64,000 bases of DNA from Plecoglossus altivelis (lineage: Eukaryota > Chordata > Actinopteri > Osmeriformes > Plecoglossidae), in contig BROE01000022.1 of the NCBI GenBank assembly GCA_036571765.1, positions 9,738,555 to 9,802,554 of the forward strand. The letters are read 5' to 3'. Both the position numbers and the translations under genes were made by a program. Within the stretch, counting starts at the first letter, position 1. Every line of letters begins with the position of its first letter. The notes below the pieces were generated by a model, which had not been told where the DNA came from, did not search any database, and worked only from the letters and a program-made list of their open reading frames with translations. This document shows, in pieces, positions 1 to 9,616 of this stretch.

Positions 1-32
<32 letters not shown>

Positions 33-130
33 ACACAAGCCTAAGCATTGTCATAAATCATCCAAATGCCTGTTTAAACAGTAATCAAATGTCTGTCCCT
101 AGTTAAGTAAACCGCTCTGATATCCCTCAG

Positions 131-208
131 AGCCATGGATCCTGCTTTCTCTGTCTGTTTTCTGGTCTCAGCGCTGCTTGTCATAGTGATGTCACGCCAG
201 AAGTTCCT
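131..208 (+). CDS. edar: edar exon with start codon and signal peptide
   Basis: A splice acceptor (tatccctcag, ending at 130) is followed by AGCC and ATG at 135-137, in a strong Kozak context. The 24 codons encode a hydrophobic leader (VCFLVSALLVIVM core). The donor at 209 (gtaaca) leaves phase 2, which fits the acceptor at 480-481 so that the joined reading begins L-A-E-Y, as human reads R-A-E-Y. The acceptor in front of the ATG implies an upstream non-coding exon, as in human EDAR. An alternative is that the ORF opens at another acceptor at about 458 and the signal exon lies elsewhere. Confidence 0.65.
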
Positions 209-1199
209 GTAACAATGAGTGGTATTGTCTGCTGGATTGTTTTAAAGGAGGCAGCCATTACACCAAGGAACCATCATCCTGGCTGATCCTCGAGCGTTAA
301 GAGATGGGAGCCACACTGCGGCTTTGGGATTAATCCATATCTGGATGTGCAATCCTATATGTCTTAGAGTGTCTACCTATTTAACCCTCTCCCCCCTCCC
401 CTCCCCCTCCTCCCACGCCCTCTCTCTCCCTCTCTCTCTCCCTCTCCACTCTCCCAAGGTGTGCTGTGTGCCCCACCTTAGAGCCGAGTACGCAAGCTGT
501 GGGGAGTTTGAGTTCTACAACCAGACCAGCAATAGCTGCCAGGCCTGTCCTCAATGTCAGCCAGGCCAGGAGCCTCACATGGTGAGCCCCACACACAGCA
601 CACACACAGCACACACATCACACACACACATCGCACACACATCACACATGACATACACACATCGCACACACATCACACATCACACACACATCGCACACAC
701 ATCACACACACACATCACACACTCATCGCACACACATCGCACACACATCACATCACACACACATCGCACATCACACACACATCACACACACATCGCACAC
801 ATGACACACATGACACACACGCATCACATGCACATCCCACACACATCACATGCACATCGCACACACACACAACACACACACATCGCACACACGCCCCACT
901 CACATTGAACACACACCGCACGCACATCGCACACACACATCACACACACCACACACATCACATACACATTGCACACACTGCACAGACATTGCACACACAT
1001 CGCACATTACGCACACACATCACGTGCACACATCACACACGCACACACAAACAGGTGCATGCATGCCAGTATACCAGACACACCCAGCGGGCAAAGACAG
1101 ATCATGTCCTGAGTTGTTTACGGGTTGTTTGTGAACCCTGACCCTAACCCATCTGACTAATAAGACCACCCAGGCAGATTATTCTTGTCTGCACGCACG

Positions 1200-1248
<49 letters not shown>

Positions 1249-4200
1249 CTCTCAGCCTTCAGTCAGACTTCATTGACTCATTGCAATGACAACATTTCAC
1301 AGTTTGTCACTCAGATTATCAGTGGTTTGTGGGAGTCAGTAAGTCCAACAATCAGACAATCAGTCGAACAGTCCATCAGACAGTCAATGAGACAGGCAGT
1401 CAGTCAGACGGATACTGACAAAGAGCAGCTGTAATTAGCTGGGAGAAAATCTGTTACTGCACATTACTGAAGCTGTATCACCCAACAAGGCAATCCTATA
1501 CTCAAAATGACAAATCCAGCAGCCGACTGCAAACAATCAAAATGCTCCTGCAAGGTTAGATCAGGCACAGTGTCGATAGCTAACTTTTGATGCTTATACC
1601 AGTAAATTCCAAATGAAGCTGTTCAACAACATTTATCCACTTGCGAAAATGACAATAATAGATGCCCTTGAAAAGTATAATTCCTCGTGAGAGCAATTTG
1701 GCTGTTTGTGTTCGGAGGGAAGAAACTTCAATCACTGAGATGAGAGAGAGAATCAGTGAGAAAGCCCTTTAGACCAGGTCTGTGATCTTGTGTTGGGCTA
1801 GCCTGTAATTCAGTCGTGTGTTTTCCCCGTGTGTGTGCGTGTGTGAATTCACCACTAACCACAGTGGATAATTCCATCTCAGCAAAGTGTACCCCCCAAC
1901 CCTCAGATACACAACAGATACTTTTCAAGAAGAAGAAGAAGAAGAATCGAGAAATCTCTGTTCTTGATCTTCCAATCATATTTCCCATCTCTCTGCAACT
2001 CAGTGTAACCCAGTGAGCTCAAACACAAAGTGCCCCCCCCCTGCCTCCTTCTGTCTACCTCCTCTGTCCTCGTCCTGTTTTCTGACCTGGTCTGAGCAGA
2101 GCTGGCTCTCCAGCTGACTTTTACAGCACGCACACATGTTGGTGTACCTCAGCCCCAGGGAGACAGGACAACAATGCTTTTATAGAAACAGGATTTTATC
2201 TGGCTAGTCTGGAACTGCTTTACGTGAATGAGAAAAGAAAAAAAAAACCAAAGTCAGGCTCATCATGTAAGATCTAACAGTGGCCTGATGTGTCGTGACA
2301 GAGCTGTGCCGATAAGTTAATGCTGTTTGAATGTGAAAATCATAATGGGTATACATCTACAATGGGGGAAACGCAGTTGAAAAGCAGAGCTATATTAGAT
2401 TTCAATAAGAACTCAATAAGACACAGGGTGGTTTGGCGTCAGAGGTTGGTTTTAATAAACACAGATGAAAGACCTCTGTGTGCGTGTTTGTTTAGGAGTG
2501 TGTTTGTGCGAGCTTTGTTGTGCGATTCCTTACTGCGTTCCGAACATGAGGCAAAGAGGAAATTGTTATGAAGAGGTCATCTTAAACAGTCCCAGACAAA
2601 AACACACACATACCAACACACACACGCACACACACACACGCACGCACGCACAGACGTGTGTGGCCATCTGTTTTCCCTTGTAATCTTGGTCAATGTGACA
2701 TGCTGCTATGAGACCCCCGAAAAATGACATCTAAGAAATCTGATTGGTCACACAAGTGCCTCTGAGATTGTGTGCGTGCGTGTGGTGCTTCCACACCCCA
2801 CCCGGAACAGCACCACATCGATTAGATGTGCTTGAACAGCCATAAGATCCCATTTCCACACATGGCATGTTTGTGAGGAAAGAAGCGCTGTAAGAGGGAA
2901 CCTGTGTCTCCGGAAAACATGGAGACTCAGCATGAATTCATGCGTGTGTGTTTGTGTGTGCGTGCGTGTGTGTTTGTGCGCGCGTGCGTGTGTGTTTGTG
3001 TGCGCGTGCGTGTGTGTTATTCCAGAACTGCGGTTACGGCAGTAAGGATGAGGACTTTGCCTGTGTGGCATGTCCGGCGGGGAAGTACTCCAAAGGGAAA
3101 TACGAAATCTGCCGACGCCACAAAGACTGTCACGCTCTCTACAGAGCCACAGTGCTTATACCTGGAACACCTGACAGTGATGCAGAATGCGGGCCCTGCC
3201 TGTCTGGGTACGTAACACAAACACGACTCTTCTCAATACACCTAAACTTTTCTCAAGTGTATTTAACGCGTAGAGATTCATGTCTTTTCTCCGCTGAAAT
3301 GCGAAGTAGCTTTTAAACATTTCGAGTAGTGTGCTCATCAATGATAGCTTGCACGCACACAATCATGCACACACTTATACACACGCACACACTACAGCAA
3401 AGTGCTATTCGTGTGATCAGACCACCCAAATATACTCCCTCTCAATAACACACACACACAACACACTCTTGCCACTGTCTCACGTCAATCTACGCACTTG
3501 AGTTACACAGCTGCCATCCTCCCCTGGAACAGTCAACAGGTGACCTGAGCAGTTGAAGGGTCGACGTCTGTCTCTGATCTCCCTCCCTTCCTCCCTTCCT
3601 CCCTTCCTGCTTCCCTTCCCCTGTCTTTTCACTCCCTCTTCCTCCATCTGTCTCTCTCCTGCCCCCCTTTCCTCTCCCCCTCCCACCTCCCCCCCCCCCT
3701 TCGTTACGCGCGCTCTTTGTGGTGATGTGGTACAGGCCCACCAGATGAGAGAATTCTTTTTCCTGTGCCCACCCCTTAAACAGGGTCTGCTTCCAATTGA
3801 CTTTAATGTCAACATACAAACTAGGGCTTTTTAACAGCATTACTGGCAGAGTTTGATATACTCCTTCAGCTATGTCTCATCCAGCAAGCTGACTGCTGAT
3901 TCATGGTTCTTTTATAATAGTGTGTGGCCTCGTCCTTAACCAGGCACTTCTTAAAGGGAATTTTATTAAATATTGTGTGTGGTCATTCAGTATTAAATAG
4001 GGGGTTCTGGAGCTGTCAAATCGACTGTATGTTTAGCTTCAAATCTGGTTTATAGCGACACATAAGTGAATATTAAATTACATTTTCAAATTGAATTCAG
4101 AATAGATATTCCTCCATCTCCCTTTATCTTTGCTCTATGTCCATTTATCAAGCAGTTTTCTTGAGATTCTGCTGTGTGTGCGTGCGTTTGTCCACGCATG

Positions 4201-5617
4201 TCTGATGGTAAGAAGAGGCCTACATATTACCATGCATTCAAAGGCAATCCCTCCTCTAGTTTCCTGTGCATTGAGAAAGATCAATGAGAGAAGTTGTGGC
4301 CTGGAGGCCCGAGAACCCTGCTCTGAAGTGTCTCTCTTCCTCTTTACATTCAGCCTGCTGTTGCCCTCTGGGGATCAATAAAGTTTATTCAAATGTAACC
4401 TTTTTACCTCAGCTCTTTGATTCCGGCTGAGGAGCAGACAGACATTAGCGGATGACTCTGCCAGAATAGAGGGGGACTGGTGTTCTGTACATGTGTTGCG
4501 ATAGGGGGGGTGGGGGTGGGGGATTGAAGAAAACATTGGCCAGTAAGATGTCAGGAATTAAGTAATCGCGCTGCGCTACGTTAGCTTACTGCTATGGCAC
4601 AGAGCTTAACGTTCCTGAGAGGAATTGTCTCGAAGGGATTCGGTAAAGGTTGACGTTTTGTGCTTCCAGGTTCCTCAGAGATCGTGATGCTACGAAATAC
4701 TGTTGGCACCACGTCAGTATCTGGGCCTCTCCGGGCACTTGCTGCTTGTTCTCTAAATGTTCTCCCGTCTTTTTCTCAGGTACTACATCCAGGAGATCCG
4801 GCCCAGGAACCTCTACGGGAAAGTGTGTCACTCCTGCCAGAATGCCCCGCACAACACCAAAGAATGTAAGGATCCTCCAACTGTTATCAACATCACACAG
4901 ACCTAGATCGGATGTACACGTTTCAAGGTTGATACGGAGAGTCGCCGCGCGTTTGAGATGAAACGTGTCGTCCCAGACTTGTAGCAGGGTCGGGGTGGAG
5001 ATGGAGAAGGCTCGGGGTCTGGGGGGGGCGGATGTCAGTCTCCTGGCCTTGGTCTGCCTGTCAGAACGAGAGTCGATATAGAGGCTTTGACCACAGATTC
5101 AACCCCCAAACCCCCACACTCCACCCTCCATATGTCGCTTAGGATCAAAGTATCTGCTTAATGAATATATTGATTTTTAACAAATTCATTCATATTTTCT
5201 GGCTCCCCGCTGACTCCCTGGGCCTTATTCTGAGTCCAGTTCTGGTTCCGAGTCCTCACATGTCCTCTGTCTTCTGAGAGGCGTACGTTAATAAAAGCCA
5301 TCGGAGCAAAGCAAGATTTAGAGGCTCTAAAAACTGCCACTCTCGTGATACGCGACCTGGGAATTCGTTTTATCGTCCGTCGCTCATAGAGCAGCAGTGA
5401 AGCGGCAGATGGTTTCAGCGTCCGGAAATCCACTGGATTGTTATTGTGTCATTTTTAATGACTGTGTTTTGAAATATGAAAACTGAGTGTGGCCCCACGA
5501 GGAAAGGGAGGGCTGAGAGTGAGAAACGAGTGTGTACCAACAAACACATCCCCTTTCAACGCTCCACTAATTGTTTCTGTCAGGCGGTAGGGGCGACGGA
5601 GGGAAGGAAAGAGGAAC

Positions 5618-5648
<31 letters not shown>

Positions 5649-8600
5649 GAGAAAGGGAGAGAGCGAAAGAGAAAACCCAATAGAGAGAAAGAGAGTGTGA
5701 AGACATGCAAGAGTACGTTTTAATTAAACGCTTTCAATGAGGCCCTGGAAAAAAAAAAACCAAACCCCAAAAAATGTAGTTTTGAACTAAGGAGTTGGGT
5801 TGAAGACAGGCCAGCACTCGCCAAGATCTGCGAATAACTCTCTCTCCCTCCCTCCAGGAGAGCTCCCTTCAAACTCCCCAGGGAGTCTCAGCGTGATAAT
5901 TAAAAGTTTGGAGGGTATGAGAAAGATGATTAACGTGTGTCTGCTTGCAGCGTGAGTGCTACCCGTTGGCAGCCAGTCAACCGTCTCAAACTTAGTGCAT
6001 CGGGGACAGCAGTTCAACTTGTGTTCTTCTCTGTTCGTTCCGATGGAACATCCTTCAGGCTTGCTTCTGCACTCCTAGCCCACCCTCCTGTGCTTCCCAA
6101 CACTCCCAGCGTACCCCTGCAGGACCGCAGAGCATCTGTTAAGGGCTGTCTGCAACTGCAAACGCAGGTTGTTTCAAAGCAGGGAAACAGCACTCATGTC
6201 CACTTGGAAGAAGACTTTCCACTGGTGTGAAAATGACTGCGTGCGCTTGTTGGAACTTCGGGGATCCAACGCGACCATGCTGTCGAGTGTGGTTAGCCTT
6301 GCAAGTAGCTCGGCAGCGTCAGAGCGCATTTAAATCATGATTAAGATGTGAAATTACCCACGGCTAAACAGGATACCAGGATCTGGTCCTATTCTAACCA
6401 GCGAAAGCAAACAAACAAGCAGAGGTCTGGTGTATATGTGACCACAGGGATGCTGGAGGGTGTGTGTGCGGGGTGTATGTGTGTGGGGTGTGTGTTTGGG
6501 GGGGTGTATGTGTGTGTGGGGTGTGTGTGTGTGTGTGACCACAGAATTAAATTGGTACATTGCCTCTGCTGATGCGAGAGGCCTGCATGAAAGGAATGAT
6601 TTGATTTGATAAAAATGCTGATTTATGGGCTTTTAGCTCCATTGCAAACAGCTGCTCAGCAGTCGAACCGGCCGGCGAATGCTGTTTTTTTTCCGGGGCA
6701 CCAGGTTTCTCTGACCACAGCTGCTAAAGGCTGGGGGTGTTTGCGGAAGGGTGATGGAGGGTGATGAATGGTTAAACCAGCCTTCTTCAGTGATTTATGA
6801 GAGAAGATCAGACTCGGTTGAGAAATGCTGGATCGGAGACCGGAGACCTAAACAGGATGCTTCTGGGCCCTAGCCGCGAATGGAGGCGGAGTTTGGTGTT
6901 TTGCTGTGTGTCTTGATTGTTCCTATGAGCGCCTTGCTGACCAGCCAGTCTAAGCAGCTGTGTGTTTGCTCTGGTGGGGTTGCTTTGCAGGCATGCGCAC
7001 CACCTCCGTGTCATCAGGTCGTCTCCCCACCGACAGCAGCAGCACCACCATGTTGCCCCACCCTGTGAAAGGTACACACATGCACTCAACCCCACGTGCA
7101 CTCTCTCTAACACACTCATAACGTGCACGCGCACACTCACGATCAGCCGCGTGTTCTTTTAGATCCAACAGGGCAGGGTCACCTAGCAACTGCTCTCATC
7201 ATCGCCATGTCAACCATCTTCATCATGGCCATTGCCATTGTCCTAATCATCATGTTCTACATTCTGAAGGCCAAGCCCAGTGGCCAGGGTGAGATATACA
7301 CTCACACGCAGACTGACTCTTTGCTGGCTGAATGCTTCTTGAAAGCGCTCACAGTTTTGGTTTGCGTGTGACTCATGGTGTGTGTGTGTGTGTGTGTGTG
7401 TATTTACAGCCTGCTGCTCAGGACAGGGGGTGAAGGCTGTAGAGGCACAGACCAACAAACAGGAGGATAAGAAAGAAGTTCCAGGTGAGACAGAAGACAT
7501 AAGAGAGAGAGGAGATACGTCATGTTGTATGGGCTGTGTTGTATGGGCTGTGTTGTATGGGCTGTGCTGTATGGGCTGTGTTGTATGGGCTGTGTTGTAT
7601 GTACTGTGCTGTAGGGGCTGTGTTGTATGTGCTGTGTTTTATGGGCTGTGTTGTATGGGCTGTGCTGTATGGGCTGTGCTGTATGGGCTGTGTTTTATGG
7701 GCTGTGTTGTATGGGCTGTGTTGTATGGGCTGTGCTGTATGGGCTGTATTGTATGGGCTGTGTTTTATGCGCTGTGTTGTATGTACTGTGCTGTAGGGGC
7801 TGTGTTGTATGTGCTGTGCTATATAGGCTCTGCTGTATGGGCTGGGTTGTATGTGCTGTGTTGTATGTACTGTGTTGTATGTGCTGTGCTGTATGGGCTG
7901 TCTTGCATGTGCCGTGTTGTATGCTGTGCTGTATGTGCTGTGTTGTATGTACTGTGTTGTATGTACTGTGTTGTATGTGCTGTGCTGTATGTGCTGTGCT
8001 GTATGTGCTGTGTTGTATGGGCTGTGTTGTATGGGTTGTGTTGTCTAGACCATGTCCTGGGGCTATAACTACAGTCTAGTTCCTCACACTAGCATGAAGA
8101 GACATTTCCATACTTGCTGGATTTCACTTAACGGCATGTTTGCGGTGGGCCTGACAATCCTGCGCGTGTGTGTGTATGGTTGACGGTCCTGTGATGTGCA
8201 TTCCGCCTGGGTAGTGAGCCTAGGTGGATGGAATGTTTAGCTAAGGCTGTGGTGGTAGCTTTAGGCCACAAGCATGCCACTCTCACATCACAATACTGTT
8301 CTGTTTAACAGCAGCTTGCCGACTGAGTTAATGCTGGATGCATGGCAGAAGAACCGGGCAGTCACATGTGATATCTTTGTCTTCTACGCTCTCCGAATTA
8401 GAGCCACTAACAAGCACAGGGATTAGCACAGGAATCAGAGCCATGTTCAAGTCAGGTACTGGGAGGTTTTTGGTGTAAGGGTGAAAAGAGCGAACGATTG
8501 AATTCTATGATTATTATTTTACACCATCTCTGCATGAGTTTGAATTACATGATCATTGACTCACATTTGTGAATGGGATTAGACTCTTTGAATGTGCAAA

Positions 8601-9578
8601 CTTGTTTGTGTGTATGTGTGTGTGTGTGTGTGTGTGTGAGAAGCATTGTTAAACAGGTATCACATTTCCATGTGAGCGCTTCATTAAGTAGGTGTGCAAC
8701 AGCATGTATGCGTGTGGGCATGTGTGTGTGTGTGTGCGTTTGAGTGACAGCACCGGCAGGGCTCGGAGCGATGGGAGCGTCCTTCTGATCAGCGTTAGAC
8801 AAACAAGCTGGCAGTGCCAACGCACTCTGACAGTCAGGGCACGAACGCCCACACACACACGCTCCCCTCTGCTGCAAGGCACTCGTGGAATCAGTCTACC
8901 CTCAGGGCCAGAACTTTGACTTCCCTACCTGTCTTTTAGCAACGGTGCAGTTTAGAGCTCAGCGTCAAGGAAGAACAGTTGCAGCATCTGAGATCAGTCT
9001 ACTGCATGGTTCTGTGCGCTGGAGAATACATGAGTGCCCATGTTACCGTGCAAAAAAACATAATACAACTTTCTCTCTTCCTTCCTGTCACTCTTGCAGA
9101 GAGCGTTGTCATTTACGCCGAGAAGGATGAATTCGACAAGCTGAAAGCTCCGCCTCCAAAACCGGTCAAAAGGTACGAGATGATACGCTACAAAACGTTA
9201 TGAAAACACACGTCCCACAAGCAAATCATTGACCACGCCGCACGTTGAAGCCACTGAGAGCGCCGTGAGAGAGCGGAGCAGAACTGGAGTTGGTTCGCCA
9301 TGGAGTGTATGATGCAAACAGGACAGGATTAGTGTTTCAAGTACAGTATTGTGTGTGTGGGGGTTGGACTGTGTTGGTGTCAGGGCTTGACAGCAGGCCC
9401 CAGAGACAGAGCGAACCTTTTATCTCGTTTCTGGGATCTGCCCGTAATTTAGCCACCACAGGACAAGTTGCAGCAGTATAGTGGTGCTGTTAGCCTACTG
9501 TCTCAGTCTGTGTCTGTGTGTTAGTGTTTGTGTGTGTGTGTGTGTGGATTTGTTTGTGTATGTGTGGAGAATGTGTCT

Positions 9579-9616
<38 letters not shown>

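Noticed and set aside
324..1141. His/Thr-rich open frames
   Set aside because: CA-rich repeat translation. Only 482-581 within it is real coding sequence (edar exon 2).
7382..8079. Long Cys/Trp/Leu-rich open frames (up to 228 codons)
   Set aside because: They are made by a 15-bp tandem repeat with no stop codons in any of the three frames, and lie in edar intron 7.
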